From assembly GCA_035518875.1 (NCBI GenBank), contig DATIXD010000286.1:1-19141 (forward strand): a stretch of 19,141 bases of DNA. The letters are read 5' to 3'. The position numbers and the translations under genes are program-made. A model generated the notes under the pieces. That model saw only the letters and a list, made by a program, of their open reading frames with translations, did not search any database and was not told where the DNA came from. Origin of the DNA: DATIXD01 sp035518875. GTDB taxonomy: Bacteria > Pseudomonadota > Gammaproteobacteria > Methylococcales > Methylococcaceae. This document shows, piece by piece, positions 7,339-14,894 of the stretch; position 1 is the first letter of the stretch, and every line of letters starts with the position of its first letter.

Positions 7339-8463
7339 TCAGGAATGTTTTGCGGATTTGGACGGACGGCCTTTTTTCTTTTTCAGGATCAGCACGGCTT
7401 TTTGCCCGGTTTTTCCGTAACGCGCCATGCGCTGAAAGTCTTTCTTAAGAATAGGCATGCTGATGCAATCGGTCAGGGTCTTGCCGGCCTCGGCATCGAC
7501 ATAGGGATCGTGGACGTAGATCGAACGTTCGTCGAAGCCCGTCACCACGACCCAATGCGGGAACTTCTCCTGGTAAATGCGGTAGGAACTGATCAGCACC
7601 ACCGGGATCCCGCCTTCCTCGATTTCCGCCTGCAGGTCGGCGACGCTCAGAGCCCCGTAGACGATCTTCACCGGCAGGTCGCGCAATTCGTCGACGAAGT
7701 CTTCCTGCACCACCTGCATCACCACGCGCTTCTCCGGATCGCGCACGGAAGTGATGAACAAGGCGCCGTCGTCGTTGACGAACACCTCGACGTCGAAACC
7801 GCGATGGTAGGCGGATAGCGCCAGGCCATAAGGCCCGCAGCCACCGTGGCCGGAGGTCATGAAGACCGTGGTGGATTCGCGCCAAATCCTCAGTTCCAGC
7901 CGCCGATCCAGTTCCAGGTCGGGCTGTATGGCCTTCATCGCCATCATCAGCGACGCCGGACCACAGGTAAAATCCAGCGTCTGCTGGTAATAAGGTACCC
8001 GCGCCAGTTCCGGACGCAGATGCGGCACCAGCATTTTCTCGAAACGGAGGGCGTCGGCGTGGTCCTCATAATAATCCGGCACCATCTCCAGGTAGCGGTA
8101 GCCGTTCTTCTCGAACAGGCCGATGGAAGCGAAATTGTCCGGACGCACTTCCAGGCGCAGGCTGACGCAATCATGCTCCAGCGCCAGGGCCTCCGAGGCG
8201 TGCACCAGGCCTTGGCCAACGCCTTGCCCGCGAAACGGCGGATCGACCGCATAGGAATACATCCGCGCCAAGGACGTGCCGGTGTTGAACAGCAACATGG
8301 CGTAGCCGCGCACGGCGCCCGCCTCCTCATCCACCAGCGTTGCCGCGTTCGCCTTGGTGAGCAGATAACGGAAATTGCGGCGGGAGATTCGGTCGGTGTC
8401 GAAACAACGATTTTCGATACCCACCAAGGCATCCAGATCGTCGAGCTTAGCGGTGCGTATCAT
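7339..8463 (-). CDS. GNAT acetyltransferase fused to C39-like cysteine peptidase
   Basis: This encodes a 374-residue two-domain protein. Residues 1-150 are a GNAT N-acetyltransferase of RimI type: YAVDPPFRGQGVGQGL at 71-86 is the acetyl-CoA pyrophosphate loop, followed by LRLEVRPDNFASIGLFEKNGY. Residues 155-360 form a papain-like C39-type peptidase: YQQTLDFTCGPASL gives catalytic Cys167 after an oxyanion Gln161, FPHWVVVTGF gives His303, and HDPY gives Asp319. The triad appears complete. The tail is very basic (KKKKGRPSKS, residues 361-370) and contains a GRP core like an AT-hook. There is no signal peptide, so both domains are probably cytosolic. It is the first gene of a two-gene unit with the RimK-like ligase. 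Iyer, Aravind and colleagues described ATP-grasp amidoligases associated with GNAT and peptidase domains; the substrate remains unknown. Confidence 0.9.
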   Translation of the reverse strand: MIRTAKLDDLDALVGIENRCFDTDRISRRNFRYLLTKANAATLVDEEAGAVRGYAMLLFNTGTSLARMYSYAVDPPFRGQGVGQGLVHASEALALEHDCVSLRLEVRPDNFASIGLFEKNGYRYLEMVPDYYEDHADALRFEKMLVPHLRPELARVPYYQQTLDFTCGPASLMMAMKAIQPDLELDRRLELRIWRESTTVFMTSGHGGCGPYGLALSAYHRGFDVEVFVNDDGALFITSVRDPEKRVVMQVVQEDFVDELRDLPVKIVYGALSVADLQAEIEEGGIPVVLISSYRIYQEKFPHWVVVTGFDERSIYVHDPYVDAEAGKTLTDCISMPILKKDFQRMARYGKTGQKAVLILKKKKGRPSKSAKHS

Positions 8464-8703
8464 GGGGAAAGCCTTGCATCATGTGAAATCCCCGCCCAAT
8501 CGGAGGGGTGCGAAAGAGAACCTGGAGGCAACGGCAGTTGGAGCAAAACGGGTTTGATGGAAAGATTGGCCGATCTGGTGACGATGACGACATCAATCCA
8601 TAACGCTCAAATCCGACACGGCAGCGGTTTCGCACAAGAATATCAGAATTTGACCCTGAGCTTGCAGGGAAACCGAGCATTACCCCGGCGGACGGCCTTC
8701 ACC

Positions 8704-10989
8704 CTATCGACTGCGCCCTTGAGGCGGCGTCCGGGACGCCGAAGCCTCGATCAATTGCCCGAACGAGAGACCGGCGTCGTTGGCGGGAATCCGTTCATTG
8801 AGGAATACGCTGAATCCCCGGGCGGACAGTAATTCCACCGCACGCTCGGTCAGCAGGCGATTCTGAAACACCCCGCCGCTGAGTCCGACCCGCGTCACGC
8901 CAAACTCCCGCCGAACGTTTTCCGCCTGTTCGGATAGAGCCAGGGCCAGGCTCGCATGAAAGCGCCCTCCCCGCTCACTCACGCTTAGATTTTCGTTCAG
9001 CAGCATGGGCAAAAGCGGCGCCCAGTCGGTACGCCAGATGCCCGAGGCATCGCGGCTCAGCGGCAATTCAACCGCCGTCTCGCCGGGCCGGCTTGATGCC
9101 TCCAGCCACATCGGCGCTTGCGCTTCGAAACTGACCTCACTGGCAATACCGACCAATGCGGCCGCCGCATCGAACAAGCGGCCGGCCGAACTCGAGTCGG
9201 GGCAATTGATCCGTTTTCGCCAGGCCTGCTCCAGAAACCGGGTTTCTTTGGCGCAGGCCGGCCAGTTCACGCCCGCCTCCCAGCACAAGGCAAGCGCGCT
9301 GCGCCAGGGCTCCCGACCGGCTTTGTCCCCGCCGGGCAGCCGGAAAGAACGGATGGAACTCACGCGCCGCCAACGGCCGGGTTCACCCAATAGTCCCTCG
9401 CCACCCCAGAGACCTCCGTCTTCGCCGTAACCGGAGCCGTCCCAGGTGAACACCAGCATTGCGCCGGGCCGGCCAAATTCTCCGGCCAGACTCGATGCAT
9501 GGGCATGGTGATGGAAGACCTTGACGATCGGCAAGCCGCCGTTTTTCGCCCAGCGCGTCGAGCTGTAATCCGGATGCGCATCGCAAACGACTTGTTGGGG
9601 CTCGACACCATAGAGCGAGGTCAGATCGGCGATGACCTGTTCGAACACTTCCTGACTGCGCCGCGACCCCAAATCGCCGATATGAGGCGAGATCACGGCA
9701 CGCTCATCCCAGGCCAGGGCTACGGTGTCCTTCATTTGTCCGCCCACCGCCAGCAGGGGTCGAGCCAGTCTGAAGGGCAGATCGATTTCCAGCGGCGCAC
9801 AACCGCGCCCCAGCCGCAAGGGGCGCGCCTTGCCGGCGATGAAGCGGAAAACCGCATCGTCCGCCGGTCTTAGTATCGGCCGATCATGATGTAGAAAGGC
9901 ATCGGCGACCGGTCCCAATCGCGCCTCCACCTCGTCCGCCTCGGTCAACACCGGTTCCCCGCTCAGGTTCGCCGAGGTCGCCACTACGGCCCCTCCGAAG
10001 CCCTCCAGCAGTAGATGATGCAGTGGGCTATAGGGCAGCATGAGGCCGACTTCCCTCATTCCGGGGGCGATCGATTCCGCCAGCGGACCACTCGCGCGGC
10101 CGGACGCGAGCACGATGGGGCGCAGCGGGTCTTGCAGCAGGGCCAACTCGGCTTCGCCGGCTTGGAAATGCTCACGCGCCGCATCCAGTCCGTCCGCACC
10201 CAGCCAGGGCAGCATGACCGCAAGCGGCTTGTGCGGGCGGCGTTTGCGTTCGCGTAACCGCAGCACCGCCGCTTCGCTGGTCGCATCGCACAGCAGGTGA
10301 TAGCCGCCCACGCCCTTCACCGCAACGATCAGGCCTTGCCTCAAGGCCTCGATGCAGGCCGCGATCGCCTGCTCGGTATCACTCACATCCGCCTGCCCCG
10401 CCCTCCGGAAACGCAACGACGGGCCGCAAACCGGGCAGGCCAGGGGCTGGGCGTGGAAACGCCGATCCAGCGGATCCTCGTATTCGCGCCGGCAAGGCTC
10501 GCAAAGCGGAAAACCCGCCATAGCGGTATGGGGACGGTCGTAAGGGAGGCGCTCGATGAGGGTGTAGCGCGGTCCGCACTGGGTGCAGTTGATGAAGGGA
10601 TAACGATAGCGGCGCTGGCTCGGGTCGCGCATTTCCGCAAGGCAATCGTCGCAGATGAAATGATCGGGCGGGATATGGGCATGGCGGACATCGCCGGACT
10701 CACTGGCATCGATGCTGAACGCATCGAGGCTGACGCAATCGGCGGGCCGGCCGATCGGCGGCTGTGGTCTGGCGAGCGGGGGCGCCCGTTCGACCAGCGC
10801 CCGTTCGAACGCCGCAAGACATTCGGCAGTGCCCTGAACGAAGATCTCCACCTGCCCGGCGACATTGCGAACCCAACCCGTCAGCCCGAACCCGTGGGCG
10901 AGCCGGCTCACAAAAGGACGAAAGCCGACACCCTGCACTCGGCCCTTAACGGACAATAACCGGGCAATTTTCTGTGCGGGAGGATTCAC
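8704..10989 (-). CDS. hypF: HypF carbamoyltransferase, hydrogenase maturation
   Basis: This encodes a 761-residue, apparently full-length HypF. The domains are in canonical order. The acylphosphatase domain is at about residues 9-96, with GRVQGVGFRPF (Arg24) and Asn42. Two zinc fingers follow (Cys113/116/135/138 and Cys163/166/185/188, each CxxC-x18-CxxC). A YrdC-like domain spans about 205-390 (KGVGGYHLLCDA, KRRPHKPLAVM, ATSANLSGEP). The C-terminal Kae1-like domain carries DAHPDY, HHHAH at 493-497, FTWDGSGYG, SGGVFQN and NDAG. HypF converts carbamoyl phosphate to carbamoyl-AMP and passes the carbamoyl to HypE Cys, making the cyanide ligands of [NiFe] hydrogenase. No hypCDE, hypAB or hydrogenase gene is in view. 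It starts at a GTG with little ribosome-site support. A 240-base gene-free gap separates it from the GNAT/C39 gene downstream and may hold that gene's promoter. Confidence 0.96.
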   Translation of the reverse strand: MNPPAQKIARLLSVKGRVQGVGFRPFVSRLAHGFGLTGWVRNVAGQVEIFVQGTAECLAAFERALVERAPPLARPQPPIGRPADCVSLDAFSIDASESGDVRHAHIPPDHFICDDCLAEMRDPSQRRYRYPFINCTQCGPRYTLIERLPYDRPHTAMAGFPLCEPCRREYEDPLDRRFHAQPLACPVCGPSLRFRRAGQADVSDTEQAIAACIEALRQGLIVAVKGVGGYHLLCDATSEAAVLRLRERKRRPHKPLAVMLPWLGADGLDAAREHFQAGEAELALLQDPLRPIVLASGRASGPLAESIAPGMREVGLMLPYSPLHHLLLEGFGGAVVATSANLSGEPVLTEADEVEARLGPVADAFLHHDRPILRPADDAVFRFIAGKARPLRLGRGCAPLEIDLPFRLARPLLAVGGQMKDTVALAWDERAVISPHIGDLGSRRSQEVFEQVIADLTSLYGVEPQQVVCDAHPDYSSTRWAKNGGLPIVKVFHHHAHASSLAGEFGRPGAMLVFTWDGSGYGEDGGLWGGEGLLGEPGRWRRVSSIRSFRLPGGDKAGREPWRSALALCWEAGVNWPACAKETRFLEQAWRKRINCPDSSSAGRLFDAAAALVGIASEVSFEAQAPMWLEASSRPGETAVELPLSRDASGIWRTDWAPLLPMLLNENLSVSERGGRFHASLALALSEQAENVRREFGVTRVGLSGGVFQNRLLTERAVELLSARGFSVFLNERIPANDAGLSFGQLIEASASRTPPQGRSR

Positions 10990-11052
10990 GGCAGTCGATC
11001 GGATTCGGATGAGTTGGAGAATGGGACTACGGGAATCGCTGTAGCTTTAGGC

Positions 11053-11077
11053 GCGGTGTGCGCAGTGTGCACACCGC
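11053..11077 (-). terminator. Possible hairpin after the OmpA lipoprotein gene
   Basis: A perfect 9-bp inverted repeat (GCGGTGTGC at 11053-11061, GCACACCGC at 11069-11077) encloses a 7-nt loop, 16 bases beyond the leftward stop at 11093. No T-run follows on either strand, so it may be an RNA-stabilising or Rho-assisted hairpin rather than an intrinsic terminator. Confidence 0.4.
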
Positions 11078-11092
11078 CCGCTCAATTCCCGA

Positions 11093-11998
11093 TTACCGGG
11101 GATAGGTATAAGGACTGCCCGCCGGCGGGTAGCCGCTTGGAGCCGGATTGGTGATCGGCTGCGGATAACCGCCTTGCGCCGGGTAAGGGCTGGTCTTAGG
11201 ATAGGCGCCCGGTTGCGCGGGGTAATTGGTCTGAGGCTGGGAGGGATAACCGCCTGCCGGAGGAGAATTCCCCTGCTGCGGATAAGTCCCCTGTGGCGGT
11301 GGATAGGTTCCGGTTGGGGCCGCGCCGGGCTGAGTGGGCGCGCCCGCAGCCTCGTTGGCTTTGATGGCCAGTTCGACCCGGCGGTTCTGCGACCGGCTTG
11401 CCTCGTCGACGTTCGCAACCTTCGGCATGCGCTCGCCCATGCCCTGTTGCGAGACCCGCGCCGGGTTGACCCCGTGCGAGCCCAGGTAAGTCGCCACACT
11501 GGCGGCACGCCGTTCGGAAAGCGTCTGGTTGAAGTTATCCGAACCGATATCGTCGGTATGCCCGGTGACATTGATCGTGGTAGCGGGATACTGATTCAGG
11601 ATCCTCGCGACCGAGTCGAGTGCGGTTTGCACCTGCGGCGTCAAATCGGCGGAATTATAGGCGAAGGTAATGTTGCTCGGCATCGTGAGATTAACGGTGT
11701 TTTCCGCCGTACGCTGGACTTCGATGCCCGTCCCCTCCAGGGATTGACGCATCGCCTGTTCCTGATGATCCATGTAGGCGCCGATGGCGGCCCCCGCCAA
11801 CCCACCCGCGAGTGCGCCCCAACCGGCGTTTTTCAGGTCATTACCACCGAACAGGGTTCCGGTTCCGGCACCGACCGCCGCGCCCAGTCCCGCCCCCATA
11901 GCGGTCTTGCTCAGGCTTTGCTGTCCCGTATAAGGGTTGGTGGTGCAAGCGGCCAGCACTGCCATGGATAAGCCCGCCAATATCAAAAGTTTTTTCAT
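11093..11998 (-). CDS. Glycine-zipper/OmpA-family lipoprotein with Tyr-Pro-rich tail
   Basis: This encodes a 301-residue protein. A lipoprotein signal ends in LAAC at residues 15-18 (Cys18 is the lipidation site). Residues about 30-75 are a glycine zipper (GAGLGAAVGAGTGTLFGG, GALAGGLAGAAIGAYMDHQ) that likely packs in or against the outer membrane. Residues about 105-213 are an OmpA-C peptidoglycan-binding domain, with FAYNSADL, TGHTDDIGSDNFNQTLSERR (Asp150) and NRRVEL (Arg207), the residues that grip diaminopimelate in known members. Residues about 220-301 are a low-complexity tail of Tyr-Pro/Gly/Gln repeats (YPPPQGTYPQQG, GGYPSQPQ, GAYPKTSPYPAQGGYP). The start at 11998 is chosen for the lipobox and an upstream AAGG; the frame extends to 12172 without support. 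It probably tethers the outer membrane to the wall. Confidence 0.9.
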   Translation of the reverse strand: MKKLLILAGLSMAVLAACTTNPYTGQQSLSKTAMGAGLGAAVGAGTGTLFGGNDLKNAGWGALAGGLAGAAIGAYMDHQEQAMRQSLEGTGIEVQRTAENTVNLTMPSNITFAYNSADLTPQVQTALDSVARILNQYPATTINVTGHTDDIGSDNFNQTLSERRAASVATYLGSHGVNPARVSQQGMGERMPKVANVDEASRSQNRRVELAIKANEAAGAPTQPGAAPTGTYPPPQGTYPQQGNSPPAGGYPSQPQTNYPAQPGAYPKTSPYPAQGGYPQPITNPAPSGYPPAGSPYTYPR

Positions 11999-12062
11999 CG
12001 ATGATGCCTTAAAGTTTAATGAACGATGATGAGCAGTTTCTCGCGAGAGATGGGCAAGGGCG

Positions 12063-12260
12063 TCAATCGTCATGATCGTGGCGGCGATGATGATGGTCGT
12101 CATTGTAATAACGATAATCCCGACCATCGGCGCGATAGTGATTGCCATACCGATAATCGTGGCGATAGCCATGGTAATGCGGGTGACCGTAATAGACGCA
12201 TCCGCTCAGCTCCAAGACCAAGGCCGTTAAACCAATCAGCAGCAAGCTAGTTTTTTTCAC
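12063..12260 (-). CDS. Tiny His/Tyr-rich putative lipoprotein
   Basis: This encodes a 65-residue product with a lipoprotein signal (MKKTSLLLIGLTALVLELSGC; lipobox LSGC, Cys near residue 21) and a mature part almost entirely His, Tyr, Asp and Arg (YYGHPHYHGYRHDYRYG, then NDDHHHRRHDHDD). It starts at a GTG at 12260 preceded by GAGG, so the GTG and signal peptide agree; an upstream ATG at 12350 would put 30 unrelated residues before the signal. The His/Asp density suggests divalent-metal binding or acid-dependent charge, as in other small His-rich envelope proteins, but this is inference. The gene lies 64 bases before the OmpA-like lipoprotein start on the same strand, consistent with co-transcription and a shared envelope role. 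Confidence 0.72.
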   Translation of the reverse strand: MKKTSLLLIGLTALVLELSGCVYYGHPHYHGYRHDYRYGNHYRADGRDYRYYNDDHHHRRHDHDD

Positions 12261-12458
12261 GGGTATGACCTCAATGAATGCCGTCGTCAACAAGGCTTCG
12301 GATAGGGAAACTGGCAGGCCGGTCATTCGAATCCGACATCGGCATGACACCTACGTGTAACCCCAAGGGTTCGGCTGTTTCCGACGGATTGAGCGGAACC
12401 CATCCTGCGAGACTTTTATAGCATTGTTCGCTGAACCGAAGCTGAATGGGGCGTGGCG

Positions 12459-13220
12459 TCAGTTGCCGCATTCCGACGTGGCGTCGGACGAGCCCGTATT
12501 CTCGACCACCAATCGGAAAATCGGCCGGGATACCATCTGCAAGACACAGATACCGCCGTGAGCGATCCGGATATGAGTCATCAGCGTATAGGCGAAAAGG
12601 ATCATGCCGAACATCTCCAACGATTCCTCGCAGGTCGCCAGCAGTTCGAAAGGCAGATTGTGTTTTCCATCCAACGATTCCACATACCAACCGCCGATCA
12701 GTTCCAATCCGATCGCTCCGGAAACGTAAATCAAGCCGGAAGCGATCGTCAGGCGTCGCGTCAAAACGGGCAGCTCGAAAAGAAATCGGAGGTAGATGAT
12801 GCCGACGATCAAGGCTGCGAAGCCGTATGGAATCAACTAGGCGAAATAGAATATCCCGGAAGTGTGCAGCGCAGCCCGGAGAGGCTCAGTAAGCCTTTCG
12901 TGAAGGGAAACCAATTCGTCCGCGGCAAGATACACGAATAGAGCCGCCAGACCCAACCACTGAGACGAATTTTTCCGTCCGTTCGCGTGACAGGCTCCGA
13001 TCATGAAAAGAAAAAAAGCACACAACAGGATGACCAGCGTCGAGAACAGACTGGGAATGTTCCGCTCCCCATCGAGATCGAACAACGGCACGAGCCCATG
13101 GATACAATCGTCGTGCAACAAATGGTTGGCGAACGAACCCGAAAGGCTGGCGAGAATCAGACAAACCGCCATCAGAACCAGGAGGGATGTGACTTTTCCG
13201 GGCTGTGCGATCATCGTCAT
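12459..13220 (-). pseudogene. Multi-pass membrane protein split by an in-frame amber codon
   Basis: Reading from the ATG at 13220, residues 1-127 end at a TAG at 12837-12839. The same frame then stays open to 12459 for another 126 codons. Both halves look like one membrane protein: TM segments near residues 10-26 (SLLVLMAVCLILASLSG), 53-73 (LFSTLVILLCAFFLFMIGA) and 84-94 precede the stop, followed by IPYGFAALIVGIIYL, RLTIASGLIYVSGAIGLELIGG and MFGMILFAYTLM after it. Acidic motifs (DLDGERNIPSLFS, DELVSLHERL, CEESLEMFG) recall a recurrent unnamed family of membrane proteins. The context FYFA-stop-LIPY suggests a Trp codon TGG mutated to TAG. The product is a truncated protein or depends on readthrough. 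It lies 77 bases after the HEAT gene stop and may be co-transcribed with it. Confidence 0.75.
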
Positions 13221-13297
13221 GGTGCTTACCGGCCGAGGGAAAGCATTCCGGGCGCTTCGGCCCTGATGGGTTCGGTCCGGCGCCAACTCCCGCTCGG

Positions 13298-14848
13298 CTA
13301 CCGACCGATTGGCCTTCCACCCCAGCGCGGCCCTTTCCTGATCTTTGGCAAGTTCGAAGTAGTGTAATCGTGGTTCTCCAGCCATCTGCGGCCTGCCTCC
13401 TCGAGTTTTGGGTTGCCGCACCCCAGGAAGTCCCTGGCCATGCCCACGGTGCCCAGGGCGCCCAAGGCATCTAAAAGACCATCTTCGGTGCCGGCTTCGG
13501 CTTTCTTGATGAATTCGACATAAGCATCCGCCGTGGAGACCGCTTCTTTAGCTCTCATGTTGATGGCGTCCGCTGCGCGCGGGTCCTGGATCATCCCCAG
13601 CGTCGATGCCGCCTCCCAGCGGACTCGCCAATCCGCATCCCGTAGCGCGGCGATCAAGGGTTCGACGGCTGGCGCGCCAATTGCCGCGAGCGCCAACGAC
13701 GCCTGCACTCGTACCCCTTTGTCCGGGTCCCTCAACGCCGCCGTCAGGGGATCGACCGACCGTGGATCCTTGATGTTCTCGAGCGCCTTCGCGGCCTGAA
13801 TCCGTACCGCCGATTCACTGTCGGTCAAACTGACGGCAAGGGGTTCGGCGGCACGTCGTTCCTTGAGCCGTCCCAACACCTTAGCCGCCCCGGATCGAAT
13901 CCCCGGGTGATCGTTCCGCAAAGCCGCCATCAGAGGATCGACCGCTGCACGACCTATCGCCGACAGCACCTCCGCCGCCGCATTCCGGGACCTAGGCTCA
14001 TCGTCCTTGAACGCGGCAATCAGCGGCTCGACGGCGGCTCGACCTATCCTCACCAATGCGTCCCCCGCTCCGGACTGAATGTCAGGATCGCCATCACTCA
14101 AGGCGGCGACCAGTGACTCGGCCGCGAGCGGGCCGATCGCCACGAGCGCCTCCGTCACTTGCGCTCGGAATCCCACCTCGCTGTCCGTGAGGGCAGCAAT
14201 CAGGAACGGGGCCGCCCTCGCATCCTTAAGGCGTCCTAGCGCCACGGCGGCATCCCATTGCACGGATGCATCGCTGTCCTTCAAAGCCTCGGCCAGAGGC
14301 TCGACCGCCCGCAAGTCCCCACGGTTCCCCAAGGTTTCCGCGGCTTCTCCTCGTACCCCGGCGTCGCTGTCCTGAAAGGCGGCGATCAGCGGTCCGATTG
14401 TCGTTGGCTCCTCGATGTCGCCCAGCGCCTGGATCGCCCCCCGGCGGACCGCCGATTCGCCGTCCTTCGAAGCGGCAATCAGGGGCTCCAGCGCCGTCTT
14501 GCCCATGCCGCCCAGCGCCGTCGACGCCGCCCATCGGACCGCCGAGTCGTCGTCCTTCAAGGCATCGATCAGGGGCCCAACTGCCCGCGGATCATTGAGC
14601 GCGCCCAACGCCCCCGCAGCCTTCCGCCGGACCTCCGGGTTACCATCTCTCAAGGCGCCAACGAGGGGATCGATCGCCCGCGAGTCGTTCGTTGTCCCCA
14701 ACGCTTCCACGGCCTCCTGCCGAACGATCGGATTGCCAACCCTCACGGCGCCGATCAGAGGCCCGATATCTTCAGCCGCCCCGATATTTTCCGCGGCAAA
14801 CGCTGCAGAAGAGAGCCACACCAGGAACAATGCCAGCCCGGACTTCAT
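13298..14848 (-). CDS. Exported HEAT-repeat (PBS-lyase-type) protein, 13 repeats
   Basis: This encodes a 516-residue protein. A signal peptide of MKSGLALFLVWLSSAAFA ends near residue 18. From about residue 27 to 430 run 13 tandem 30-31-residue HEAT units of form (I/V)xPL(I/V)xALxDxxxxVRxxAAxALGxxxDxRA. Each ends with an alpha-helical turn and most have the Arg typical of PBS-lyase HEAT repeats. The last 90 residues are a distinct helical cap (EAVSTADAYVEFIKKAEAG...). HEAT solenoids are protein-binding scaffolds; no enzymatic motif is seen. The ATG at 14848 is supported by GGAGG 8 bases upstream; the frame is open to 14887 without it. The signal peptide places it outside the cytoplasm, which is less usual than cytoplasmic HEAT proteins. 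The amber-interrupted membrane protein follows. Confidence 0.88.
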   Translation of the reverse strand: MKSGLALFLVWLSSAAFAAENIGAAEDIGPLIGAVRVGNPIVRQEAVEALGTTNDSRAIDPLVGALRDGNPEVRRKAAGALGALNDPRAVGPLIDALKDDDSAVRWAASTALGGMGKTALEPLIAASKDGESAVRRGAIQALGDIEEPTTIGPLIAAFQDSDAGVRGEAAETLGNRGDLRAVEPLAEALKDSDASVQWDAAVALGRLKDARAAPFLIAALTDSEVGFRAQVTEALVAIGPLAAESLVAALSDGDPDIQSGAGDALVRIGRAAVEPLIAAFKDDEPRSRNAAAEVLSAIGRAAVDPLMAALRNDHPGIRSGAAKVLGRLKERRAAEPLAVSLTDSESAVRIQAAKALENIKDPRSVDPLTAALRDPDKGVRVQASLALAAIGAPAVEPLIAALRDADWRVRWEAASTLGMIQDPRAADAINMRAKEAVSTADAYVEFIKKAEAGTEDGLLDALGALGTVGMARDFLGCGNPKLEEAGRRWLENHDYTTSNLPKIRKGPRWGGRPIGR

Positions 14849-14894
14849 TTTCGTTCCTCCGACAGAAATCGGTTTAGAGCCAGCCATTTATCAA

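Noticed and set aside
7846..8832. Rightward frame of 328 codons
   Set aside because: Opposite strand of the GNAT/C39 gene and the end of hypF; Arg/Gln/His-rich composition typical of antisense in GC-rich DNA.
12318..12340. TTCGAATCC-like T-loop suggesting a tRNA
   Set aside because: No acceptor stem, anticodon arm or D-arm can be folded around it.
12271..12690. Leftward frame of 139 codons
   Set aside because: Overlaps the C-terminal half of the membrane protein in a different frame, without hydrophobic pattern or ribosome site.
13535..14800. Repeated short DNA motifs resembling a CRISPR array
   Set aside because: The roughly 90-base periodicity is that of HEAT codons; repeats are diverged and continuously coding.
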